From Paracoccaceae bacterium (GTDB lineage: Bacteria > Pseudomonadota > Alphaproteobacteria > Rhodobacterales > Rhodobacteraceae), in the NCBI GenBank assembly GCA_902606585.1, contig CACLGX010000015.1:1-36631 (forward strand): a DNA stretch of 36,631 nt, in the 5' to 3' direction. The translations under genes and the position numbers were made by a program. Below the pieces are notes generated by a model. That model ran no database searches, had not been told where the DNA came from, and saw only the letters and a program-made list of their open reading frames with translations. Positions 9,211 through 17,310 of this stretch are shown here, piece by piece; position 1 is the first letter of the stretch, and each line of letters starts with the position of its first letter.

Positions 9211-9960
9211 TTAAACGTGATCAAACTCTGAAATATACTCGCTCGCCGTCATTTTATGATATTTTATGCCACTAATATTAAGATCGATGGGATCAGGATC
9301 AATTATCTCAATTCTGGTATTATTGCTGAGAGCATAACGAAGAGCAATCGATGTAATATTCACACTGAATGATGTCCCCATAAATACAACACTGTCTGCA
9401 AACTGCATTGCACGCTCAGCCTCGCTCATTCGATATAATTCTGTATAATATTCATCAAATAAAAGTACAAATGGCTTAAGTGAACGGCCATATTCTGGGT
9501 GATCTTTAATTTTAAACAATTCCAGTAAAAGCTTCTTTAATTTAACGTTATCGTTTAAATCGATCTTTTCGCTAGCAATAATATCCCAAGGTGCGTCTTC
9601 TATCGGGGTAATAATATCTTGATTTTGAAACACTGTTACTTTGTCTAAACGTCCATGAATCGAAATATATTCAGAATTACCGGCCTTACCATCCAAGCCA
9701 TCAATATTTTGTGTTATAAGATTTTTATCAGCTAGCCAAAAATGAACTTCGTTGGGTAAGATATGACGATAAGAGGCAAACCTTTTATAATACCAAAGTA
9801 GAAACTCAGAAGGGTTTTCACAGTACATTTTCCTCGTTGCCATTTCTTGGGGCGTAAAATTAGAACTTCCTATTGTCCAAAACCCATCAGTGCCTCGAAA
9901 TGTCGGAATACCACTACTTTTACTTACTCCTGCTCCTGTAATAAAAAGTTTTTGTTTCAA
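9211..9960 (-). CDS. Sir2 family NAD-dependent protein deacylase-like, without zinc cysteines
   Basis: A 249-residue sirtuin-like protein. The NAD-binding motif GAGVSKSSGIPTFRG (residues 9-23), TQNIDGL (83-89) and the catalytic His102 in IHGRLDK are intact, so NAD binding and deacylation are plausible. Most sirtuins carry two CxxC pairs holding a zinc ion after the catalytic His; here that region (about 105-160) has no Cys at all, and the only Cys in the protein is C47. The start codon is TTG (it reads MKQKLFITGAG). The gene is convergent with the ABC ATPase (33 bases apart). Substrate and partners are unknown. A zinc-free sirtuin or a distant regulatory paralog are both possible. Confidence 0.8.
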   Translation of the reverse strand: MKQKLFITGAGVSKSSGIPTFRGTDGFWTIGSSNFTPQEMATRKMYCENPSEFLLWYYKRFASYRHILPNEVHFWLADKNLITQNIDGLDGKAGNSEYISIHGRLDKVTVFQNQDIITPIEDAPWDIIASEKIDLNDNVKLKKLLLELFKIKDHPEYGRSLKPFVLLFDEYYTELYRMSEAERAMQFADSVVFMGTSFSVNITSIALRYALSNNTRIEIIDPDPIDLNISGIKYHKMTASEYISEFDHV

Positions 9961-9986
9961 TATATTGAGCGCCCTTCTTAACTTTA

Positions 9987-10091
9987 TTATTGGAATTCAA
10001 ATCCCATAAATCCATAAGTTGAAAACATTTGAAAAGCAAAGACCGCCAACATAATCATTAATGCCATAATTAGTATTGTATATTGATGCAT
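9987..10091 (-). CDS. possible 34-residue single-span membrane protein
   Basis: A short open frame that is nearly all hydrophobic (Met, Leu, Ile, Val, Phe) over about residues 5-25, as expected of one membrane helix, and ends in GFEFQ. It would be translated just upstream of the sirtuin gene on the same strand (27 bases between stop and start). A 12-base direct repeat, ATTGGAATTCAA, lies at its two ends (9989-10000 and 10090-10101). There is no clear Shine-Dalgarno. It was not recognised as a member of any family; it could be chance in AT-rich DNA. Confidence 0.35.
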   Translation of the reverse strand: MHQYTILIMALMIMLAVFAFQMFSTYGFMGFEFQ

Positions 10092-10139
10092 TGGAATTCA
10101 ACTCAATTAAAACATAACTGCTGTTTAATGCCACATCTT

Positions 10140-10560
10140 GTACAGTCAATCAATTTTAATACATCATATTGCATAAAGATAAATATATGATATCTAGACC
10201 GTGGACGATCTCGAGCCATGGTCCGTCTAAAATTCCCCCCAAAACTAGAAGGATCATGGCTCGCCAAAAGCGGAAGGGGCAAATGCGTGATTTCTCATAC
10301 ATTTACCCCTTCACGGATAACTACTGTCTCTTTCACATCCCTGCGCGATTTCAAACTAGGTTTAATATCACGCTTGGCGTTCAAGTTGCTTACTCTGCTT
10401 GCGCATTATAAGCTCGTTTCACCTTCATCTGCGATCCAACTCGAAAGTTGTGGACGACCTCAGTTTATTGATCCAGAGTTGGTTTTGTCCGTTTTTCACT
10501 TAAATTGTCAATCTTGCGACGACCTTCTAAGAGATTAACTTCTAATACCCCCCAGTTTTT
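10140..10560 (-). pseudogene. GC-richer, hairpin-rich island; degenerate coding sequence or structured RNA
   Basis: Counts over 10201-10470 give about 46% G+C, well above the surrounding noncoding DNA. Minus-strand translation gives protein-like stretches split by stops and one frame change: about 10450-10550 (EGRRKIDNLSEKRTK), about 10400-10450 (VVHNFRVGSQMKVKRAY), then in another frame KRDIKPSLKSRRDVKETVV and, past a stop, THLPLPLLASHDPSSFGGNF (about 10210-10290). I do not recognise the protein. The same DNA contains two strong inverted repeats, 10212-10224 with 10251-10263 (13 pairs) and 10273-10290 with 10295-10312 (18 positions, three differences; a GAAA loop on the minus strand). Either a decayed gene or a structured element linked to the adjacent DnaA-box array would fit. 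Confidence 0.4.
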
Positions 10561-10599
10561 ATCCTAAACTGAGCTTGGCATGAAAATTTCGTCTAACAA

Positions 10600-10735
10600 A
10601 ACGAAATATGAGATATCCACAGAAAAAAGTTTATTTGTCCACAAAAATGAAAAACTTATCCCCAAAAATCAAAAAATTATAATTTTTAAAAGTTAAAATT
10701 TTACTATTTGAAACGAATCAATAGCATCAAATTTT
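10600..10735. other. candidate replication origin: phased DnaA-box-like array plus A+T-rich stretch
   Basis: Three 9-mers in the same orientation, each one mismatch from the DnaA box TTATCCACA: ATATCCACA (10613-10621), TTGTCCACA (10635-10643) and TTATCCCCA (10656-10664). Their starts are 22 and 21 bases apart, that is two helical turns, which places them on one face of the DNA. Immediately after comes about 70 bases of almost pure A+T (10665-10735), as expected of an unwinding element. A GANTC site (GAATC) lies near 10715. Weaker two-mismatch boxes occur in the neighbouring island (for example TGTGGACGA near 10449). No dnaA, hemE or parAB gene is next to it, so the assignment rests on the motif array alone. 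Confidence 0.45.
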
Positions 10736-11907
10736 TAGTTTTGCTTTAAAAATTGCATAGCTGCCTGAGTTCCACCAACTTGATGGGGAACAGAACTTTT
10801 AGAAAGCCCCATTTCAATTCCGCCAAGAGTTGCTATGAGCATCAGGTCGTTAAAATCACCTAAATGACCTATTCTGAAAACCTTGCCAGCCAAACGAGAT
10901 AAACCATTTCCTAAAGACATATTAAAATTATCCAATACAATTGATCGAAATTCATCTGCATTATGTCCATCTGGTAAAAGTACGGCAGTAAGAGTGTTGG
11001 AGAAATCATTTTCATTTTCACATAAAACTTCTAATCCCCACGTTTGGACCGCTAATCGCGTTGCTTCAGCGTATCGTTTATGACGCGCAAAAACATTTTC
11101 TAAACCCTCTTCCTTCAACATTAGGATTGCTTCATTGAGACCAAACAGCATATTCGTCGCGGGAGTGTATGGAAAAGAACCGGTAGAATTTGCCTCAATA
11201 TGTTCACGCCAATCCCAATAAGATCTTGGCATGGTTGCCCTCTTATAAGCAGCCAATGCTTTTTTCGATATCGCATTAAACGAGAGGCCAGGTGGGAGCA
11301 TTAACCCTTTTTGAGAGCCTGAAACGGTAACATCAACTCCCCAGTCATCATGACAGTATTCTGAGGATGCTAGAGAAGAAATCGTATCTACCATTAGTAA
11401 AGCGTTATGGCCAACATGATCGATGCATTTACGAACTTTAAAAACATCTGACATCGCTCCCGTAGACGTTTCATTGTGAACAATACAAACAGCTTTAATT
11501 TCGCCAGTCTTGTCTAATAAAAGACGTTCCGCTATTTTCTCAGCATCTGCACCTCTTCTCCAATTGGTTTCAATTAGCTCTGAGTTAATTCCTAAACGCT
11601 TGGCTAACTTAACCCACAAACTTGCAAAATGACCCGTCTCAATCATCAAGACGGTATCTCCCGGCGATAATGTATTAACCAGAGCGGCCTCCCAAGCACC
11701 CGTACCTGAGGCTGGATAAATTATGACATTGCTTTCAGTCTTAAAAATATCTTTAATGCCAGTTAAGCATTTTTTTGCTAAACTAAAAAATTCTTCACCA
11801 CGATGGTCAATAGTAGGATAATCCATAGCTCTTAAAATTCTATCTGGAACATTCGTTGGACCAGGTATCTGAAGTAAGTGCCGTCCTGTTTTATATTTTT
11901 GTGACAT
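10735..11907 (-). CDS. class V aminotransferase, serine-glyoxylate aminotransferase type
   Basis: A 390-residue pyridoxal-phosphate enzyme. The N-terminus has the family's IPGPTNVPDRILRAMDYPT and DHRGEEF; the phosphate-binding loop is SGTGAWEAA (68-76); the Asp that contacts the cofactor is in MVDTISS (D174); the Schiff-base Lys is K200 in SGSQKGLMLPPG. Typical members transfer the amino group of serine or alanine to glyoxylate, giving glycine. The divergent neighbour is a FAD/Fe-S 2-hydroxyacid dehydrogenase, so a glycolate to glyoxylate to glycine route is a reasonable inference. A close relative that must be considered is the aspartate-glyoxylate aminotransferase BhcA of the beta-hydroxyaspartate cycle; the other Bhc genes are not in the window. 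It is cytoplasmic. Confidence 0.85.
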   Translation of the reverse strand: MSQKYKTGRHLLQIPGPTNVPDRILRAMDYPTIDHRGEEFFSLAKKCLTGIKDIFKTESNVIIYPASGTGAWEAALVNTLSPGDTVLMIETGHFASLWVKLAKRLGINSELIETNWRRGADAEKIAERLLLDKTGEIKAVCIVHNETSTGAMSDVFKVRKCIDHVGHNALLMVDTISSLASSEYCHDDWGVDVTVSGSQKGLMLPPGLSFNAISKKALAAYKRATMPRSYWDWREHIEANSTGSFPYTPATNMLFGLNEAILMLKEEGLENVFARHKRYAEATRLAVQTWGLEVLCENENDFSNTLTAVLLPDGHNADEFRSIVLDNFNMSLGNGLSRLAGKVFRIGHLGDFNDLMLIATLGGIEMGLSKSSVPHQVGGTQAAMQFLKQN

Positions 11908-12047
11908 TTCGAATTACCATTCTATTAAATTGAATGCGCCTCGGCCTCTTGGCCCCTTTCGCCGCATTATTAGGATAAAAGTTGTACTTTCAATACCGCC
12001 AGTTATGCTAAATTATATTAATTAAATAAATAAGTTTGAAGGTAAAA

Positions 12048-14957
12048 ATGAAATCGGAGATTTCAGTTTTAAAAAGTTCTCTATCTGGCGATCTAATAGA
12101 CGGGCAATTTGACCGCGGACGATACTCAACAGATGCATCTATTTACCAGATGATGCCTGAAGCTGTTGTTTTACCAAAAACAGTAGAGGATATTCAAAAA
12201 ACCATTCAATTTTCTCAAGAATACAGTATCCCAATATTGCCAAGAGGTGGTGGAACCTCACAGAATGGACAGACCGTAAATCAAGCTATTGTTTTAGATA
12301 ATAGTAAGTATTTAAACAAAATAATTGAGATTGATGAAAAAAACCTGAAGTGTGTGGTCGAACCTGGCGTCGTTCTCGATGAACTGAACAGACAATTGAA
12401 ACCATTTGGCCTTTGGTTTCCAGTTGACGTTTCAACATCCAGCAGGGCTACAATTGGTGGAATGGCTGGTAATAATTCAGCTGGTGGTCGGTCCATTCGA
12501 TACGGCATAATGAGAGACAATGTATTGTCGATAAATACAATTTTATCGGATAGTTCAAAGGCACACTTCGGACTGACAAAAAAGGGTCTGAGCGGATTAG
12601 AAAAAGTATTTCCAAAATTAATTAGAATTGCTGAGAAAAATCAAAAGGAAATCGAAACTAGGTACCCAAAAGTTCTTAGAAGAGTTGGAGGATATAATTT
12701 AGATGCCTTATTACCTGATACGCTTGCTTCTAGGCCAGGTAGTATCGGTAATGAAAACGATATAAATTTATCGCATTTGATTGTAGGTTCTGAAGGGACC
12801 CTAGCTTACTCAACAAGTATTGAACTGAAATTATCTCCACTACCTCCACCGAAGATTATGGCTCTTTGTCATTTCTCCACATTTTATAAGGCGATGGATT
12901 CAGCCCAGCACATTGTAAAATTAGACCCAATAGCTGTTGAATTAATTGATAGCACAATGATCTCGCTTGGGCGATCAATACCCATTTTTTCTAAAACTAT
13001 TGATGATTTTGTTGTTAATGATCCTGAGGCGCTTTTAGTCGTTGAGTTTGCAGAGGATATTTGGAGCGGAAATCTTAAAAAAGTAAGGGACTTAGAGATC
13101 TTACTTAAAGACACATCAGATAATAAAATTAATAGTATTGTAGTCATTGAGGATGAAAAATCACAAAATCGGATTTCTGAAATGCGAAAATCCGGCTTAA
13201 ATATTATGATGTCAATGAAATCAGAGGCTAAACCTGTTTCTTTCGTTGAGGACTGTGCAGTACCACTCCATAGCCTCGCAGAATATACGCAAGGTTTGAC
13301 TAATATTTTTGATAAGTATCAAACTTCAGGTACCTGGTACGCGCATGCATCTGTAGGCTGCTTACATGTAAGACCAGTATTAAACATGAAAGACTCCAGA
13401 GATGTAATAAAAATGCGTGCGATAGCCACAGAGGCATTCGAGCTTGTAAAAAAATTTAATGGTTCTCACTCGGGCGAACACGGAGATGGAATTTCTCGCT
13501 CAGAATTTAATCCCGCTATGTTTGGAAAAAAGCTTACTAACGCATTTAGAGAAATTAAATCTTTAATGGACCCATATGGAATTTTTAATCCTGGAAAAAT
13601 CGTAGATGCCCCAAAAATGGATGACCGCCATCTGTTCAGATTTTCACCAGGTTACTCCGTTAGTGACTTCCATACAGAGTTGGACTGGTCAACATGGCCA
13701 GGTAGCGCCAACGGTTTTCAAGGAGCCGTTGAGATGTGCAATAATAACGGAGCCTGTAGAAAACTACAGGGAGGTGTGATGTGTCCCTCTTTCAGAATTA
13801 CCGGTGAAGAAAAAGATAGTACGCGCGGAAGAGCTAATAGCCTAAGGCTAGCAATGTCTGGTCAATTAGGTCCAAACGCGATAGCATCAACAGAGATGTT
13901 GGAAACCATGAAATTGTGCGTTTCTTGCAAAGCGTGCAAACGTGAATGCCCAACAAGTGTAGATATGTCAGCGATGAAATTAGAAGTAATGGCACTAAAC
14001 GCTAAATATAATTCTTTATCAATTCAAGAAAGACTTATCGCTTATCTTCCCGACTACGCCCCTTTAGCTTCTTCGTTCAATAAAATTTTGAACTTGCGCA
14101 ATTCCTCAAAAATTCTTGCCAAAATCAGTGAACGGCTCACCGGATTTTCTTCGCAAAGAAATCTTCCAGTATGGAGAACAGACTGGTATCGCGACCATGA
14201 AGTTTCTGCAGATCCCGTTGAGCAATACCCAGTTATATTATTTGTTGATACATTTAATAGATATTTTGAACCAGAAAATTTACGGAGCGCGGTGAGAGTT
14301 TTAAGCAATGCAGGCTATCAACCTTTCTATCCAAAACCAGAAGAGAAAAGTCAAAAAGCTTTATGCTGTGGCAAAACCCATCTATCCGTTGGAAATATTT
14401 CTAAAGCAAAAGAAGCTGCTGAAAGATTAGTCAAAACATACCTTCCTTACGCTAAAAGGGGTTTACCGATAGTGGGTTTGGAGCCCTCATGCCTATTCGC
14501 ACTAAAAGATGAAATTCCATCTCTATTAAAAACGAATGATGCGAAGCTTGTTGCAGAGAACGTGATTACTTTTGAAGAACTGTTATCAAAAGACAAAAAA
14601 CTTCTTAAGCTTAAACCCTTAAAAGCAAAAGCCTTATTGCATGGTCACTGCCATCAAAAAGCTTTTAATGTGTTGCAATCTGTCGAGAATGTACTTCATC
14701 TAATTGAAGAGCTTGAAGTCGAGAAAATCGAAACAAGTTGTTGTGGTATGGCAGGTGCTTTTGGGTACTCAAAAGATACCATAGATTTTTCAATAAAAAT
14801 GGCTGAAAAAGATCTTTTCCCTATGATAAGAAAAGCAGAAAAAGAAACCATTCTAATCGCCGATGGTACATCATGCAGAAGTCAGATTATAGATGGCACC
14901 AAGAGGGAACCTATCCACGTCGCCAGACTATTAGATAGACAGTTAATGAATAATTAA
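12048..14957 (+). CDS. FAD-linked 2-hydroxyacid dehydrogenase fused to Fe-S (GlpC-like) domain
   Basis: A 969-residue protein of the GlcD-GlpC fusion class (YdiJ/D-lactate dehydrogenase-like). The start is set at ATG 12048, with GAAGG at 12038-12042; a TTG at 12036 is in frame but sits on the ribosome site. The FAD domain (about 30-260) has PRGGGTS (65-71) and GGMAGNNSAGGRSIRYG (137-153). A FAD-oxidase C-terminal domain follows, with HSGEHGDG and PYGIFNPGKI. Cys564, Cys570 and Cys579 and the ferredoxin-type set C624-C627-C630-C634 bind iron-sulfur clusters; two CCG motifs (773-775, 898-900) end the protein. It should oxidise D-lactate, glycolate, D-2-hydroxyglutarate or a similar acid and pass electrons to the respiratory chain. 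The divergent aminotransferase favours glycolate; a sulfolactate-type substrate is an alternative given the sulfonate-like operon next door. Its stop overlaps the TauE gene's stop by four bases. Confidence 0.88.
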   Translation: MKSEISVLKSSLSGDLIDGQFDRGRYSTDASIYQMMPEAVVLPKTVEDIQKTIQFSQEYSIPILPRGGGTSQNGQTVNQAIVLDNSKYLNKIIEIDEKNLKCVVEPGVVLDELNRQLKPFGLWFPVDVSTSSRATIGGMAGNNSAGGRSIRYGIMRDNVLSINTILSDSSKAHFGLTKKGLSGLEKVFPKLIRIAEKNQKEIETRYPKVLRRVGGYNLDALLPDTLASRPGSIGNENDINLSHLIVGSEGTLAYSTSIELKLSPLPPPKIMALCHFSTFYKAMDSAQHIVKLDPIAVELIDSTMISLGRSIPIFSKTIDDFVVNDPEALLVVEFAEDIWSGNLKKVRDLEILLKDTSDNKINSIVVIEDEKSQNRISEMRKSGLNIMMSMKSEAKPVSFVEDCAVPLHSLAEYTQGLTNIFDKYQTSGTWYAHASVGCLHVRPVLNMKDSRDVIKMRAIATEAFELVKKFNGSHSGEHGDGISRSEFNPAMFGKKLTNAFREIKSLMDPYGIFNPGKIVDAPKMDDRHLFRFSPGYSVSDFHTELDWSTWPGSANGFQGAVEMCNNNGACRKLQGGVMCPSFRITGEEKDSTRGRANSLRLAMSGQLGPNAIASTEMLETMKLCVSCKACKRECPTSVDMSAMKLEVMALNAKYNSLSIQERLIAYLPDYAPLASSFNKILNLRNSSKILAKISERLTGFSSQRNLPVWRTDWYRDHEVSADPVEQYPVILFVDTFNRYFEPENLRSAVRVLSNAGYQPFYPKPEEKSQKALCCGKTHLSVGNISKAKEAAERLVKTYLPYAKRGLPIVGLEPSCLFALKDEIPSLLKTNDAKLVAENVITFEELLSKDKKLLKLKPLKAKALLHGHCHQKAFNVLQSVENVLHLIEELEVEKIETSCCGMAGAFGYSKDTIDFSIKMAEKDLFPMIRKAEKETILIADGTSCRSQIIDGTKREPIHVARLLDRQLMNN

Positions 14958-15724
14958 AATAGCCCCACACCAATAAGACGTAATCCCATGAAAAAAAAGG
15001 CAACCAAAACAGCTTTCTCGAACCAGCTTTGGGACGTTTTATTTCGAAGTATCTCGCCAACTCTAAAACCAGCGAGAACAAACACTAACCCAAATATAGA
15101 CTGAATCGCCACCTCTTTAGTTAACACTCCACCAAAAATAAGTCCAAAAATTAATGGCACTGCTCCTGCTAAAAAAAGAAATCCTGTTGCTGAAATAAAC
15201 CGGTCTTTATCTACCCTCCTCGCAATTAGATAAATTGCGACCGTTGGTGACCAAATTGAACTTAAGCCACCAAGAACCCCAGACAAAACCCCAAAACCAA
15301 CGTGCCAAGATCTCCTTTCGCTTATTTTTAATTTTATACCGATCAGACCATTTACGGATACAATTACCATTGCTAAGCCAATCGAGATTGTGAGCAGTCC
15401 AGTTGGGTATTTCGATAGAAAAAGTGACGTTAAAAAAATACTAAAAATTATGGCAATGGCAAATAACCAATAAGTCTTAATTGACTCAATCCGGTATTTA
15501 GCACGCGAAAATTGCGTCAAGTTTGTAAATAAAATTGGGATAACAAGTAATGAAATCGCTTGTGCCGGGGGGATGACTAAAGTGAGCAGTGCCATTGCAG
15601 CGGCAGGCAGCCCAATTCCCAGAAAACCCTTAACAATTCCAGATACAAAGAAGACAAAAAGCATAAAAACTAGTATATTTATATCACTTGATGGAAACAA
15701 AATATTCCAAATATCTTCGTTCAT
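14954..15724 (-). CDS. TauE/SafE family membrane exporter
   Basis: A 256-residue integral membrane protein with about eight hydrophobic segments in two similar halves, each near a Gly-rich motif: FVSGIVKGFLGIGLPAA (about 24-40) and GVLSGVLGGLSSIWSP (about 145-160). The family exports sulfite, sulfoacetate or related small anions and is usually encoded with sulfonate-degrading enzymes. It is the last gene of the six-gene minus-strand operon, 35 bases after the CoA-ligase stop. In that context, export of sulfite made from sulfoacetaldehyde is the likely role, but some family members have unrelated functions. It is convergent with the FAD/Fe-S gene, sharing TTAA at the stops. Confidence 0.87.
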   Translation of the reverse strand: MNEDIWNILFPSSDINILVFMLFVFFVSGIVKGFLGIGLPAAAMALLTLVIPPAQAISLLVIPILFTNLTQFSRAKYRIESIKTYWLFAIAIIFSIFLTSLFLSKYPTGLLTISIGLAMVIVSVNGLIGIKLKISERRSWHVGFGVLSGVLGGLSSIWSPTVAIYLIARRVDKDRFISATGFLFLAGAVPLIFGLIFGGVLTKEVAIQSIFGLVFVLAGFRVGEILRNKTSQSWFEKAVLVAFFFMGLRLIGVGLF

Positions 15725-15759
15725 ATCACTTAATATACTCTAGAATTAAGAACAATAAT

Positions 15760-17310
15760 TTACTGTTGATTTTGATTGTCATAAATCAATTCAAATAATT
15801 TTAGTCGCTGCACCTTTCCCGACGGTCCCTTAGGCAGGTCAGCAACGATATGAATTGTATCAGGAGACTTAAATTTTCCAATTTGATTTTCACAATGGTT
15901 TTTCAATTCAGCTAACTCAACAGACGCTTTTTGTTTAAGACAAACGCAGGCTTCAACTCTTTCTCCGTAATCTTTGCAAGGAACCGCAAAGGCAGCCGCT
16001 TCTAATATACTGGGATGGGTCAGTAGCGCCTCATCAATTTCTCTCGGAGCAATATTTTCACCACCCTTTATGATTAATTCCTTTATTCTACCCGACACAA
16101 ATACATAGCCATCATTATCCAAATACCCTAAATCACCTGTGCGCAGCCATCCATTCCTTAAAATTGTTTTGTGCGTTTCCTCTGGTTGTTTAAAATATCC
16201 CTGCATAACATTAGCGCCCTTGACCAATATTTCTCCCGTTTCACCTGCGGGTAATGCTTTATATTGATCATCACTAATCATAATCTGGTTACCATAAGCC
16301 TTTCCTGGAGATCCAATTTTACGTTCTCCCGGCGGCATAGGATTTGTAGTTATCTGAGATCCCGTTTCTGTTAATCCCATAGTTTCAATGATTGGGATAT
16401 TAAACCGCTTTTCAAATTTTTTATGAATATCAGGTGATAATGGAGCAGAAGCAGAGCGAGCAAAACGAAGGAATGTTATGTCCTCTGGAGTTTGCTCATA
16501 ATTTAAAATATAGGAAAATTGAGTAGGCACCGCCGAAAACCAAGAGCACTTAAACTTAGCTATAATCTTCCAAAATGAATTTACGGAAAATTTGTGGGGA
16601 ATAACTAAGGTGCTCGCCGATACAATTGTGCCCATGACAGTAACACACATTCCATTTATATGATAAAATGGCAGTACACACAGACCACTATCATTTCCAT
16701 CTATTTCATGACCAGCAGATATAAATCGACCTGCAGCAAGTAAATTTGCATGACTCAACATAACACCCTTAGGTTTTCCTGTTGTTCCTGAAGTATACAT
16801 GAGTAAAGCAATATCATTGGGTTTTGACTTGATATCTTCTAATTTTAAATTGTTTATTTCCACAGGGAGTGCGGCTAAGTCTGGGCCCCTAACTGGATCA
16901 AGCTTTATTAATTTCACACTATTGTTTTGTTGAGCCACCGCTGAAGCGATCAAATCTCTGCAATCGTCTGCAACAAAAATAAATTTGGTCTCAGAATGTT
17001 CAATTGTATAAGCCAAAATTGCGCTTCCAGCGACTAAATTTAATGGAACAGCAACAAATCCGGAACAAACAATAGCCATGAACATTAAACAAGACGCCGG
17101 GCTATTTGGCGCAGCTATAGCTATACTTGAGCCGCGCTCAATACCTGTCTCAATTAATCTACTTCTAATTTCAGAAATAGTTTCATTAACTTCTCTAAAA
17201 TTTATCGATTGGCAAGTTTCTGGTGAGACAAGCCAAACCGCCTCAGAAAATTTGGAACTATTAAAAAGAATTTGATCGCCAATTGTTTCTGGAAGCTTAG
17301 TTTCACTCAC
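15760..17310 (-). CDS. AMP-forming acyl-CoA ligase, possibly sulfoacetate-CoA ligase (SauT-like)
   Basis: A 516-residue adenylate-forming enzyme with no membrane or targeting segment. The ATP-binding loop YTSGTTGKPKG is at 172-182, the aromatic/Thr motif is METMGLTETGSQ, the hinge region is RTGDLGYLDNDGYV followed by GRIKELIIKGGENIAPREID, and the catalytic Lys499 lies in GPSGKVQR, so all core motifs are intact. The ATG overlaps the aldehyde dehydrogenase stop (ATGA), so the two are made together. In sulfoacetate degraders (Cupriavidus necator SauT and SauS) an AMP-forming ligase makes sulfoacetyl-CoA and the acylating dehydrogenase reduces it to sulfoacetaldehyde. The tight pairing here supports the same job. 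Sequence alone cannot exclude another short acid as substrate. Confidence 0.8.
   Translation of the reverse strand: MSETKLPETIGDQILFNSSKFSEAVWLVSPETCQSINFREVNETISEIRSRLIETGIERGSSIAIAAPNSPASCLMFMAIVCSGFVAVPLNLVAGSAILAYTIEHSETKFIFVADDCRDLIASAVAQQNNSVKLIKLDPVRGPDLAALPVEINNLKLEDIKSKPNDIALLMYTSGTTGKPKGVMLSHANLLAAGRFISAGHEIDGNDSGLCVLPFYHINGMCVTVMGTIVSASTLVIPHKFSVNSFWKIIAKFKCSWFSAVPTQFSYILNYEQTPEDITFLRFARSASAPLSPDIHKKFEKRFNIPIIETMGLTETGSQITTNPMPPGERKIGSPGKAYGNQIMISDDQYKALPAGETGEILVKGANVMQGYFKQPEETHKTILRNGWLRTGDLGYLDNDGYVFVSGRIKELIIKGGENIAPREIDEALLTHPSILEAAAFAVPCKDYGERVEACVCLKQKASVELAELKNHCENQIGKFKSPDTIHIVADLPKGPSGKVQRLKLFELIYDNQNQQ

Noticed and set aside
10169-10538. Two overlapping plus-strand ORFs (80 and 106 codons) in the gap before the aminotransferase gene
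   Set aside because: They have no ribosome sites, unlikely compositions and overlap each other in different frames; they follow from the higher G+C of the island, whose protein-like signal is on the minus strand.
11936-11970. GC-rich leader (GGCC-TCTT-GGCC) of the aminotransferase gene as a glycine riboswitch
   Set aside because: Only a 4-bp stem and no recognisable glycine-aptamer core; too short for a riboswitch.
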